64,000 nt of DNA from Capitulum mitella. Its lineage: Eukaryota > Arthropoda > Thecostraca > Pollicipedomorpha > Pollicipedidae. The translations under genes were made by a program, and so were the position numbers. This document shows positions 12,513-24,464 of the stretch, in pieces. Positions within the stretch are counted from its first letter, which is position 1; each line of letters starts with the position of its first letter. The notes beneath the pieces are model-generated. The model was not told where the DNA came from, did not search any database, and saw only the letters and a list, made by a program, of their open reading frames with translations. Location of the stretch: NCBI GenBank assembly GCA_030062745.1, contig CP099841.1, positions 22,385,398 through 22,449,397 on the forward strand, in the 5' to 3' direction.

Positions 12513-12725
12513 ATGTTTAGACGAAACGTTACATCAGTGATAAAATATGTTTTGCTTGTTCTTTATACTATAAAGGACACTGACAACGTTCTTAATGAGC
12601 ATTCACTGGAAACGAAACGACTTATACGAACAATCGAAACCACTTCAAAGAAAATCATCAATGCCAAGTCCGATGTAGTTTTTGACGAACAATGCATACG
12701 TGACAACCTGTTTCCTAACTTTACT
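12513..12725 (+). mobile_element. Possible Penelope-like N-terminal fragment (fossil)
   Basis: An open stretch contains ETTSKKIINAKSDVVFDEQC followed by IRDNLFPNFTN. This resembles the short conserved block before the reverse transcriptase in Penelope-like elements. It stops at an AC/TA microsatellite. The assignment is from motif memory only; the fragment is partial and old. Confidence 0.35.
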
Positions 12726-12728
12726 AAT

Positions 12729-12745
12729 ACACACACACACACACA

Positions 12746-12779
<34 letters not shown>
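12729..12779 (+). repeat. Compound AC/TA microsatellite
   Basis: About ten AC units (12729-12748) run directly into about fifteen TA units (12749-12779). The left end of the GTTACT-repeat element lies about 20 bp downstream. Confidence 0.95.
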
Positions 12780-12782
<3 letters not shown>

Positions 12783-13599
12783 TATAATAGCATATATACA
12801 TAGGTGGGCATCGTTACTAAAAAATGTAACTTCGTTACTCGTTACTCCGTTACTCAAAAAAGCCAGTCCGTTACTCGTTACTCCGTTACTCTGCCTTAAA
12901 AAGTAACGGAAGTTACCGTTACTCCGTTATCCCGTTACTTTTTTAAATGCAGTGAAAACCAAGCGAACGCGGGTTTTAAGTCTTTTATGCTGCTTTGTGG
13001 TTGTAAAACGCATTCCATATACAAAGGGAAGAAACAAAAAGCGCTTACCCAAAACACTCCGCTAGCTGCCCACTGCCCTCACCAGCCGTTGTAGAGTCGG
13101 CGGCGCCGGGACAACAGCCGCGGCGGGTATTGCACCACTGTGTTAGCCACAATGTTCAAACCAACGAATTCCTGTTCATTGCCCGCGGCGCCGACGGAGC
13201 GGGAACAACCGGCGCTGGAGCGGACGCATGCAAAATGCGACAAACAGCGGACATCTATCGACTGGGTTTGATCAACAATGCCCCTCGAAGTATCCGCCCT
13301 GAACATAATCGTCTCCGTTCAGAGCTCGTTTCGGTCTCGCGAACTTCTTGTTTTGTTTTGAAATTATGTGTGTGTATTAGTTTGGTACGAGCGCGTGCGT
13401 GGAGGTAAGATTCCTGATACCCCTGACGTTTTTTTAATACCAAACGACGAAGGACTCAAAAAAACATGACTGATATGGATTTTATTATTGTGAAATAAAA
13501 GACTAAAAAAAAGTGCTTTAGTACCTCTTCAACACCCTTGAAAAGACAAATTACCTATAAAAACATGGTCATAAGTAAGATGCAACGGAGGATGTTAGC

Positions 13600-13981
13600 C
13601 CTTCACAAGTGGAACATTTTGGAACGATGACGTGACCTGACCTGACCCCTGTGAAAGGCCAAAATTGATATCAATGAACTCGCTATTGTCTTACGGTTCA
13701 GTATATGTCGCTTAACTTCAGCTTTTCAGGGACAAGGTATTGTGTCTATTTACCTAATTCCAAGGACGTGTTTTGACCTTTCATGGCGTCTGGTGGCCTC
13801 AAAATTGACCTGAGGTCAAAACTCTTGAATGTTTTCGTCTCGGTTTGACAAAACCTTTCCGCCGGTGTTTTCCTTTTTTCCGTGCGATATATGGGAGCCG
13901 AGATCCTGGGAGGTGCGGAAATCCGCGCCCCCCCCCCCCTCCGGCCGGGCAAAGGGCATTCTGAGCCCGGCCGGAGGCGGG
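13600..13981. mobile_element. Right-end fragment of a TTAA-type element (copy B)
   Basis: It ends ...GGCGGG followed by TTAA at 13982-13985, the same edge as copies D and E. The block before the end (gene-free, with AACGGTGT-like and CGTGCGA-like segments followed by a poly-C hairpin) also occurs in D and E. A 12-bp perfect inverted repeat forms its subterminal hairpin: CTCCGGCCGGGC at 13939-13950 against 13965-13976. TGACCTGAGGTCA, an exact everted half-site pair, lies near 13805. No left end was found, so the copy is truncated and its start is approximate. Confidence 0.55.
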
Positions 13982-14000
13982 TTAAATACACTTCATTTAA

Positions 14001-15405
14001 CCCTATTCCCTGTGGGAGGGGGGGCAGATTCTGCTACCCGTGTCTTTTTGCTTGTCGCTCCCACACTGTTTGCCGCAGCGCCACAAGATTTTCTGGCATT
14101 TCATGGCATTGATACAAAAGTGTTTTGTCAACATTTAAAAAAAATCGGCCCCGCAGAGGCGGTTCCAAGCCCCCGTTTTCGGCGGTAATGTGCTGTGCGT
14201 GAAGCTGCAAAGTTGTGCGGTTCACTATCGTGACATTCTGAGTAGAAATAAAGATCACTGACTCATTTATATAGTCATACACATCCTAAACAATGCGTAT
14301 GCACACACATTTTCAGGCGAACGCACACCTAGGTACTGAAAAAATGGGGGAGCACACTATTGTGCTTATGGTGCCCTCCCAGTTTTGTTTACCTGGATCC
14401 ACCTCTCCGCTACATATAAACTTAAACTGGCTTGCTAGTTGTACATCTGATGTTTATATGACCCAAAACAAACAAAAACAAAGGAAATTTCTTATTTCAA
14501 AAATCACCCTTCTTGCCCTCCCTGGAACTGCCTATGGCTTTCTATTTTAAATTTCAGTTTTCGGTATATAAAAGACTTGGACATTCCAAGCTGAACCGTG
14601 TTATTCCCATGAACATTGGTTGGTAAACACGGCCGCAGTGACCTTTCAAAAATCCCCAAATTTTGGAGTTTGTTTGCCCCCACGCCCTATTTTCTGAATT
14701 TTTGAATTTTTTGGGTCCGGAATTGGAGATCTCGTTGAAACATATTAAATGGCATTCATCCCATCAACCTGGGACGAATGCATCTCGAGATCTCTGGAAG
14801 GGCGGGGAGGGGAGGGGGCAGAATTGGTAATCTTCACCTTTCGGCCAACGCATATTTTTCGAAGGTGCAAAAGTGGCAACGGCTCATATCATGTTTGAGT
14901 TTGGGTCCTCACTTCTGCGTCTACAAAAATAATGTGTCAGCCGAAAGGTGTTTCGGCCAGTTGATATTTTTTTCGGGAACGCAGGAGTGGTAACTCGAAC
15001 CGCATGGACAATGTAGCCTGTCCTCCAAGTTAAAAATGATTTAACCTAACCTAACCTAAAACCTACTGTATTACTGGTTGCAGGGATTGCCCTAGATGGG
15101 CATGTAAAACTAATTTTTTGTCAGGTTCAATTTGTCTGTTTTTTGGTTTGGTTAGCTCGTATCGGCTGAAGACAAACATGTGTCAACTGAATCAAAATTC
15201 AAGAGTTACCTAACCAAGTCAGTTTACACATCCAGTAGGGGCCAGTGCTTAGAAAAATACCTGAATGGGCTAAATTGTTCACACAACTTGTGTTGCCACT
15301 TCCGCGTCTCCAAAAATTACGCGTAAGCGTCGGCCGAAAGGTAGATTACCGCAGATCTGCCCCCCCCCAGGGTAATGTGAATCTCACTGCCTGCAGAGAA
15401 TATGG
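14001..15405. mobile_element. TTAA-flanked piggyBac-type non-autonomous element (copy C)
   Basis: TTAA is present at 13997-14000 and 15406-15409. The left end is CCCTATTCCC and the inverted right end is CCATATTCTC, a mildly diverged match. Poly-G and poly-C runs lie just inside both ends. The left terminus matches copy A but the interior differs. It has no coding frame and sits inside the larger GTTACT-repeat element, so it is the younger insertion of the two. Confidence 0.6.
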
Positions 15406-16252
15406 TTAAGGCAAACAGTCCAAGCAATAGTCGACAAGCTTCATAATTATGCTTCACTACTGACAACTTATTGTGCACATTCTGTTCTCAACAGAAGTAG
15501 ACGCACAGGTGTAAAGACGCCTTGATGGGACATTTTAGTGTCAGGTAGTTAAAATTTCAGGCCAGTCAAGAATCAATCACCACTCCATCACCCCATGGAC
15601 AACACAGATCCAAGGCCATGGCGGCAGTAATCATGTGCTCAACAGCCTTGAGTGATCTTGGCGGGGAACCGTGTGGCGGTGGTAAGCAATCCGTGACTAA
15701 CTTGAGACAACATTGAAAACTGCCGTCAGCTGGCTGTTCCAGTATAAATGACAATAACTTTGATATCTTTTAGCCTGAAAAATGACGACTGGTTAATTTA
15801 TCATTTTAAGTCATATCAAACTTACGCATAATTCAATACTTTTGTCCCAAAAGAGACCAAAGTCAGTTGACCTTTATAATGAACCATTGCCGCCAGCTTC
15901 CCGTCAACGTTTATCAGCTGACGAATATTGTCAACAAGTCTACTCCGCGATTGTCAGCTGAGTGCGCGCCAAGCCGCGCTTGTATCGCCGCACGCTATTG
16001 GGTGTTGGCTATTCAAGTAGTCAATGGCGTGTGCCGATGCAAATAAAGCCGGGTGGTGTCTGTAAGGAGTTTAAAAAGTAACGGATTAACGGAGTAACGG
16101 ACCAAAAAGTAACGGAATAACGGACCACAAAAGTAACTTCCGTTACTCAGTCCGTTACAGTAAAATAAAAGTAACGGGTCCGTTACTCCGTTACTCAAAA
16201 AAGTAACTTCGTTAGTAACGGAGTAACGGAGTAACGGACCAGTGCCCACCTA

Positions 16253-16255
<3 letters not shown>

Positions 16256-16309
<54 letters not shown>

Positions 16310-16315
16310 GTATGT
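16256..16315 (+). repeat. TA then TATG microsatellite
   Basis: About 20 TA units followed by five TATG/TGTA units, directly abutting the right end of the GTTACT-repeat element. With 12749-12779 on the other side, this suggests that the element landed in a TA tract, or that TA-rich sequence belongs to its ends. Confidence 0.9.
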
Positions 16316-17280
16316 AACTAACACAGAACAAGTCGCCGTCTTTGAGTACTAATCAGTAGCCATATGTGCTTTAGAAGCACTGATGTATGGTAAAAATTTG
16401 CTCTCTAAAACAACCCTTATTCCATTTCGCCCAGATAAGGCTAATCCCTCATTTGAACATTTTGAAAAAATGTTGTTTTCAATGCCTTTACATTTTGTAT
16501 CGGGGACGCGGGAACTCCTCCACAGAGGGGGCGGGGGGACAAACAGGGGCCTTGGTTCCATTGCTTTCAGTCATCGCACATAGGATCATGTTAAATTTCA
16601 ACAAGTTGGGGGGCCGGCCCCTCCTGCCCCCCTTTTCGCGTTCTTACTTTGTATGACACTACATTGTTAGAACCAGACCCATGCTAACTTTGTTACTTTC
16701 ATTTTTATACTGTCCCCATACCCAATACTTTAAGTTGCCAAAATTAGACCTCGGCCATCGCTAAAATAATTTCGTCAAATGCTGGGCTTTTACCTTGCAG
16801 TCGCGACCGCCGCCCGATGCCTTTGTGATTTGTGGAGGAAATTATTTGGGGAGTGGGTTTCATAACGCAAAAGGGATATTGCATGAACCGATAAGGTAGG
16901 ATCTTTCGCTGTTTCGTGTTTGATCAATGGCAATGCGACGGATGGTAAGACAGACAACAGGAACTTTTGACTTATATGCGTCAAAAGTTTGACATTGGGT
17001 AACCTTGTTTGGCCTCCATACGATGGCTTCGGACTTCGTATGCATTCTAAGCACAGTTGCAGCGTGATTTAGCCCAAACGTAGTCTTTGAGAATGAGAAA
17101 AACGCGGTTCTTGCCTTTGCAAAACGACGGCATTTCCCACTTCACTTTCAGGTTCGCGTGAAATTGTCAGATATGACCTCAGGCGCTCTTTTACTGGACC
17201 AAATTAGTAAATGAGACTTTTTTAGCGTAACATCTTCGGAGCCACGTAAAGGATTTAATTATTCATTTTCTACCAGAAAC
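16316..17280. other. Unassigned intergenic DNA
   Basis: No gene was recognised. There are short G/C homopolymer runs (near 16530 and 16610) like those in the transposon ends, but no matching inverted repeats were found. Confidence 0.4.
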
Positions 17281-17450
17281 GTCAACAGGTGATTAGACCT
17301 AAGATGACCTCAACGTTGACCTCATTTGATGAAATATTGTAGTTCGGCGAAGGTCTTATCAACGGTGTTTTTACTTTTTCTGTGCGACTTAGTTCTCGAG
17401 ATCTTGGGGAGGGGCGAATTCTCATGATCCCTCCCCGGTCTGGCGAGGAT
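17280..17450. mobile_element. Fragment resembling the right end of the TTAA-type elements (copy F)
   Basis: It contains repeated TGACCTCA half-sites (about 17306 and 17318) and then a segment aligning to the conserved pre-terminal block of copies B, D and E (AACGGTGTTTTTACTTTTTC, CTGTGCGACTTAGTT, then a G-run/C-run hairpin). No TTAA edge is preserved. It is probably an old truncated relative. Confidence 0.45.
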
Positions 17451-20061
17451 TCATGCCTGCCATTTTTTTTTGCCGCAATCAGCTCGGTTCGCATACAGCG
17501 GCGTGCGTGCGGGGAATGTAAGCTTGTCGCAGCTGTTTGCGTACGGATGCAGCTGCACCCACATCGGAGAAAACCGAAAACCACGCCACTCGTGTCCTGA
17601 AGGTGTGGCACGGTCAGTAAGCCCATAATCTGCAGCGCTAGCGTTCCTTAGATCGGACAGAGCCACGCTAACCTTGTTCCCTCGGACTGGGCGCCAGGTG
17701 GCAGTCACCGGCCGGTCCCGGCCCAGAGTTCTCCTACCGACGCCCTGGCGAAGACACCTCTGTCACCGCGGCCGGCGCCACCGCGTCCGGTGACCTTGAG
17801 ACCAGGCATGCACCCATTCGCTGGCTGGCCACAAGCGTGCGAAGCCACTGGTCGGCGAACGGCTGCGGCCGCGTCGGCCAGGCCGCAGATCCGGTGTCCA
17901 GCGGCGCTCCCGTCCGCTCCCTCCTGGCCAGAAAACACCACCACTGAATATCGGCTGTTTATTCTGAGACCACAAACTACGTCAACCTGGTATGGCTATA
18001 TAGAGAGCTACAAGCAGAACGTACGGACCTACTGGCCGGCGCCCGCCCAGTTACTCAGTCGAGACAGGAAGGAAACTGTCCGTGGCCGATGCAGTCTCGA
18101 AATAAAACATAGCAACGTGGAAAATCAACGCATATTAATAAGTACATACGGCTATCTCCCAAGCAGAGGCGCCAAAATACGTGTCACATCAGTAATAAAA
18201 ATATATTCAAGGCTCGTTCTCACGTAGCGGCGAGCCCCGCGTTACAACTGAGCAAGACCTTTAACATCAAGAAGAAATCTATTTGTACACAACAAAAACC
18301 TCAACATCGCGTACACCGGGCGTTGGTGGCCCGGTAAGATACAGTCAATCCGCTCCGCACAAGTTACAAAACATACAGCGCTCCATATACATGATTTCAT
18401 AGATATTTAGTATTTCGATAAGATTTGACGCATCCATAAGTTGTAGTTTGTTCGATAATTTGTTCTTTATATAATCTGGAATGTACAGAAATAACCTATC
18501 ACGGCGTTATGAACTTTTATACCACAGACAATGAACTGGGCAATAGATTAACAATAAGCTACATTTCAGGTACTGCAATATTCCCAGTGCTTTACGAGCA
18601 TTTAGGCGAGACAAGCACACAATAATTTCGAATGACCGGGCCACCAACGCCCTCGCTGAGCTCACACTAACACTCATGTAAACATTCACAAGAGTAACTC
18701 CCATTAAATATTTACATTTTAAGGTAGTAAAATACTGTAACACGCAGTATTGTGATTGGCCCTGTGAAAACGTCTGCCGACAGAGCGACTGCGCCAGCCG
18801 GCTGCCGGGGCCCCCGCCGAGGGCCGAGCTTCGGCCTGGCAGCACCGATGGCAGCGGCGCCTGGCAACACGCGCCGAGCGTCCACGGGAGCGCGCGGCGG
18901 CGGCGGCGGCGGCGGGAGCCAGAGCTGGCCCGCCAGCGCAGAAAGACGACCGGCTGCAGCGCGGCTCGGCGCCGTCTGCCCAGTTTGATTGGAGGTCGGT
19001 GCCGAAAGCGGTTGCATGCCCGGGCAGGAAGCTACGAAGGCCCACTTATTGCCTGATAAGTCGTACAATGTGTTGCAAAATAACGTCACCACCGTACCTC
19101 ATGTAAAAAAGTACAAAATGACCAGGGCTATGGTGCAGACGTACAAGAACACCAAACTCTTCCAAAAATTCAAGTTATCTGGTGGGTACTATTTTAAGCA
19201 TAACGCTAGCCGGTGGGACATCCAAAAGGATAAAGAAATGGTACCACACCGATTTTGGAAGACTACGTACTAGGCTGGCAACCAAGACGCGTGCGACACG
19301 ATCACATAAAAAGCAACGCCTACTCATACGTGTCGACATCTAGCTCTGTAGGAAAATAATCTTGTCACAACACACACGACCACAACACGTACGGTCCAGG
19401 TAAGAAAATAAAATATTTTTGTGACCTACTTTATATGACGTATACGTACTCGTATATTTAACAGCATGCATTCCTGATTGAAACAAACTCCGAGGTTGAA
19501 CGTGCCGAGTACAAAACTAGCTTCGCTCTGCCAACCCCACGACGAGTCGGGCCCATGAAGAGCGATCGGGGGGGGGGGACCTGAGTGCCCGGCCCGCAGC
19601 CTTATTGCTATCAGCAGGCGACACTAGTTGCGGTTGGCGGCGATATGTGGTGTGATTGAGCACTCGCGGAGGGAGACAGAGGGAGGAGGAGCGGGAGAGA
19701 GCGAGGAGCGCGGGCCGGCCGCAGTGCAGACACCGTCGCGCCGCCGCCGGCGGCCCGGGTCGATGGAGGGGAGAGCTGGCGCCCGGCCAGCCGACGGCAG
19801 AAATATCGACGCCGCCGGCCGGCCGACGGCACACAAGTCAGCCGGCGGCGGCGGCAGCGGCGGCGGCGTGCCTTTCCGCGGCCGGCCCGCGCCGCCCGGC
19901 CGACAGGGGCGGGGGTTGGCAGAGTCAATGGTGAGTATTCTACAAATGAGTCTACACGTAAAATGTAAAAAATGTCTACACAGTGAGGGCTAAGGCCGGG
20001 GGTTGGAGGCCGCTGCCGTGTCTTTTATGGGGCGCGGGCGGGCGGCGCCGCGCGCGCGCGC
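17451..20061. other. MEX3 3' flank with GC-rich blocks
   Basis: This lies downstream of the MEX3 stop codon on the minus strand and probably includes its 3' UTR. GC-dense blocks occur at about 17690-17960, 18760-18990 and 19650-19960. I searched minus-strand translations for a RING finger, which vertebrate MEX3 proteins carry at the C-terminus, and saw none. No other gene was recognised, and the polyadenylation site is not assigned. Confidence 0.4.
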
Positions 20062-21095
20062 TCAGTCGGCGGCCGACAGCGCCGTTGGGCTTGTGCGCTT
20101 GGAGCCGATCGGGCCGAACAGCAAGCCGTCAAGCGGCGGCGGCGTGGTCGTCTCAATGCCCGAGTCGGAGTTGAGCGTCTCGCTGGAGCCCTTGGAGGAG
20201 CGCGGCGCGCCGGGCAACGCCGCCTCCAGCGGGCCGTCCCAGCCGAGCGGGCCTGGCCGGCTGAACAGCAGGCCGATGGCGGCCGACTCGTCCGAGCCGC
20301 GCCGGCTGGCCGGAGGGTCGGCCGGGTCGGCCGCCGGCAGGCTGGCCGTGCGGCCGCGCGCGTCCGGCAGCCAGCCGGCCGGCTCGGCGGCGCGCGGCTC
20401 GGACAGCGCCAGCTCGCGCAGCGCTGCGCTCAGCCCGTCCGGCCCGTCGTGCTGCAGGTTGCGAAAGGCGCTGAGCCGGCCGCCGCCGCCCGGGAGCGAG
20501 CACGGCGTCGGCGGCGGCGGAGCGTACCGGGGCGTCGCCGGCGGTGGCGGCGGCGGTGGCGGCAGTTGCGGCGGAGGCACGCCCGTCCACGTGCCACCCA
20601 GGTTGGCGTTGTGCATGGAGAACAGGCCGGCGTCGCCGCCGGGCGCCGCCGGGACGAACGCAGAGTCGTCCAAGCCCAGGAACGAAAGGCCGGACGAGGC
20701 GCCGAACGCGCCGCCGCCCGGGCCGGCCATCGACTCGACGCGGAACTTCTCCACGCGGCTGTTGATGTGCAGCTGGATGGCCTCGCGCGCCTGCTCCACG
20801 TCCGCCGGCTGGCCCACCACTTCGAAGATGGGCCGGTGGCGGCGCGACGGTGTCGTGATGTATGTGTTGGTGTCCTGCTGGATGCGCTTGATGGTGGCGC
20901 CCTTCTGGCCCACCACCAGGCCCACGAACTCGTACGGCACCTCCACCGAGACGGTGACGTCGCCGTCGCGCTTGGGCGGACCCAGGGCGGGGGCGGGCCC
21001 GCCCGGGTTCTGGCGGCGCGCCTCGCGCAGCTGGCTGAAGTGCTCCGCCGCCGCCAAGATCTTCTGCTTGGCAAACCCCACGTCCTCCTTTCGAC
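20062..21095 (-). CDS. mex3: MEX3 coding exon 3 (end of KH1, KH2, low-complexity tail, stop)
   Basis: The acceptor is TTTTTCGTGCAG|GTCGAAAG. The exon encodes [20 protein letters not shown] (end of KH1), a Pro/Gly linker, all of KH2, then about 220 residues of low-complexity sequence with poly-Pro runs, ending ...PTALSAAD and TGA at 20062-20064. The high GC makes overlapping frames on both strands open; those are shadows. Confidence 0.93.
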
Positions 21096-24000
21096 CTGCA
21101 CGAAAAAGGACAGTGGCAGTGCATCTCCCCGGCCCACAAAGTTTGTTGACATTGACATTAAACCACCACCAGCATCGTGACTCGTTCAGCGTGGTGAAGC
21201 GGAAGTAACGACGATCACAAGGATCACTAGTCAGCTGATTACTCAGAAATATACGAACGGTAATCCTGTGACGAAAGCGGGCCAACTCGGAAAAAATTGG
21301 AGGTCTATGACAACTACTGGCGTGAAGTTGCCTACTTAAAGTATTTAGTAATCGAGTAATTTTCATTCCCCACCATTCACGGCACAAGAAATAACAAATT
21401 CAGCCGCATTGTTAAGTAAGATTCCATTCTCTAGTGTCAAATCGGCTCCAGTAAGCTGACCTTCACAAAGCGACGTATGACCTACTGACCTTCCTGGAGA
21501 GATCAAATCCTTTAAGAATCCCTTCCAGCCTCAGCCACAGACCAATGTGACCAAGAATAATGATCCGTTTTCAAATGAAACACAGGTTTCGTGTTCTGAA
21601 GGGCAACGCAAACCTTTCTTTTCCTTGGCTACGTAAAAGAAAAGCATGTGAACTTGAACTGGGTCGTTACCGAACAATGTAGTAAAAACTTTCAACTACT
21701 GCAAACCATCACCGCTCTACAGATGGCATTTACCTACGGCCCACGTTAACATGCATAACCTCAGGAAGTCACGCAAGGTTGGAAAGTGTTATTTTTTGGT
21801 GTTGAAGAGCACTGTGCTCCAAAATTTGTGCTCCAAAAAAACATTTTATACTCCAAAAGTTCGACCTAGTGCCTCAATGAAAAACTACATTTTAACCGTG
21901 TTGACAAATTCTAACCCTGCAACCAAATGACTCCGTCTCCGTTCAGTACGAGGGAGGTATGATGTCAGAACTGACTTACACCAAGAACGTCAACTTAAAC
22001 CAGTATTACTTTTTGCAAAATTTTGCACTCCAAAACAAAAATTAACTCAGACACCAAGAACAAAAACCAAATTTCGAACCCTGGAGTCAGGAGACGTCTG
22101 AAGCATGGTCGTACTTTCTCGTTCAACATCAGACCCCCAATGCCCATGACAATTTCATCCACAAGAAATCTAATCTTGCTTTTCACCTTTATCTTTCCGT
22201 GACTAGGTACCACGTGGGGAACAGAAATCAAAACTGCTATCTGGATTCTTATTGATCGCGTACCAGGGTTGGAAAAGGTGTCATTATTTGGTGTTGTGGG
22301 AGATTAACATTGTTCCAAAAACAAATTCTGAAAGAAGTTTGACCAAGTACTCTCTAATGCTCAGGCATGTTTACATGTCTTCAACTTCCCAAGTAACGGA
22401 TTCAATTTCCATCTCACAGAAGCAAATGTAACGTCACAACCGACTTCCACCACAGACGCTGACTTAATCCTGCACTTTTCGTTTTAACGCTTTGTGTAAC
22501 TTTGTACTCTCGAAAATGATTTATAATCTGACGCCACGAAAAAAACAAATTTCTAACCCTACCGCGTACCAAATTAAAACCGTCAGTTGTAGCATCCTTT
22601 CGTTAAAAAATGTGTGATGCTCCATTCTGTTACGAAGAAAAAAGCTAGAAAAACCTTAACGACGCGAAAAGTACTAGAACAAGACAGTCACAAGAACGTC
22701 GTAAAAGCTCATTACCAAAGACGTTAACCCGTCCCCGACTGGGGGGGCAGCTGACTGCCCCCCATGAGGTTTTTCTGGCATTGCGAGAGAACCAACAAAC
22801 ACAGAGCCACGAAACTTTGTGTACCTTTTGCTCCATCAATTTTACGTCTCGTGTCAAAATTTTGACCTCAGGTCAGGTCAGGTGCCTGACCTAGGTCAGG
22901 TCAAACAGACCTATGTCGAAAAAAGCTTAGCGCCCTTCAATTTTTTCGCAAAACAAGATATCTCAATAATACTTTCAAGGAGTAGTGACCGTGATAGATG
23001 CAACAAATCTGCTATCTCAGATTTTTCGGAATTTTCCGGGTCATTGACCTAAGGTCAAGCCCATTTTCAAGACATATCGCCGTTTTTTCGGAAATTGACG
23101 GAATATTCCATAACATTTTTAGTGTGGAGTGAAGCAGACATCTAGTTACCGTCATTGAGCAAAGTATCAGTGACCTCCAGCCATTGACCTGAGGTCAGGT
23201 CACGAATAACTGTAGTGGGCCAAAATGTACCACCGTCAAAATCGACGATGAACTACTCAGAATGGGTAGAAAATGGCAGAACTAACTTGCACAGACGTAA
23301 TTAATACCAGGAACCTCAAAAAGTTTGAAAAAGTAGCATATTTTGGAAATAAATAGGCTCTCGCGAATAAAGCTCCGCCAACTTTGTAGATTAGCAACTA
23401 ATCAATTTTCCCAAAATTTAAGCATGAGAAACCATCACAAGAACCATAAAGATCAATAAAATTGATACAGATTGTCCTTTTTCGCAAAAATAAAGGAACG
23501 CCAAAATTAGTTCCCGTCAATTTGGTACCGCATACGGCAGCGGCGCACACTGACGGCCGACCGGGAGAATTACGGTGTCTTTAACTCAACGTTTCGGCGT
23601 ATATATTGAACAAATCTGAGGAAATTAGACGTGTATCGGCATCCGCGGACATTTACTTGTGCGCTGGTGCCTTTACCTATGCGTTATTAGTCACAGCCCT
23701 TGAGATTCAGGCCATTTCTCGGTCTCATGCAGTCGGCTATGAGAAAACATATCGGGCGTAAATTGGCTTACATATTACCTAAAACTAAAAATGAGACCAG
23801 TTTCGAGCCCTTCTCGTCACAGGCTTTCGAACGGTATGTTTATTTTTATCGTGCGACCAACCGTTCATGAGTTAGAGGGGGGGCAGTCAACTGCCCCCCC
23901 CCCCAGTCGCCTATGTTCGGGACGGACCGACGGTCGTGCGCGGGTTAACATATTACGTTCCCCAATGTCTGCACGGTATTTCCTGCACAACGTATGCATT

Positions 24001-24421
24001 ACTCTTGCCTGTACCGCGTTACCATCTTACAAAGTGTGACTGCCCGGAAACACAAACATACGCACGACAAAAATCGTATGAACAACGTAACAACCCGACT
24101 GGGTATGGCTGCTCTACTGACAGCTTCCGGTCTCCACCTGAACGATAATGCTAACTACCTGGTCATCAAAACCAATTCCATGGTGAAGTAGATGGACCAT
24201 GGTAATTCAGAAAACGTACCCTAAGAGAAAAAAACCGATCTGCTCATCAGATTCCCTCCCCGACTGGCAGGCAGCCAAGATATGGCTGCCATGAGTTAAT
24301 ATGACGCAAACAAAAAATAAGTTCAACGAAGTTCACAGAAGGCCGTGAGCCTTAGGACTACCGAATCACGATCAGACAGAGGTTGGTTTGGTTTCAGTTT
24401 CCGTCCGTTTATTTTATACAC

Positions 24422-24464
<43 letters not shown>

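Larger units (their letters stand above)
12799..16254. mobile_element. TIR element with GTTACT/AGTAACGG repeat ends, host of nested insertions
   Basis: The left end reads CATAGGTGGGCA at 12799-12810 and the right end is its exact reverse complement at 16243-16254. For about 150 bp inside each end the sequence is built from CCGTTACT-type octamers (12813-12945) or the inverted AGTAACGG form (16070-16238), giving long imperfect terminal inverted repeats. TA microsatellite lies just outside both ends. No transposase frame was found, so this is a non-autonomous DNA transposon of a class I cannot name. The element at 14001-15405 and a truncated end at about 13600-13981 lie inside it. Confidence 0.65.

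Noticed and set aside
17451-20061. A downstream RING exon for MEX3
   Set aside because: No Cys/His pattern of a C3HC4 RING was seen in minus-strand translations of this interval.
20153-21180. Long open frames overlapping MEX3 exon 3 on both strands
   Set aside because: They are shadows of a very GC-rich exon. Only the frame with the two KH segments fits the neighbouring exons and known proteins.
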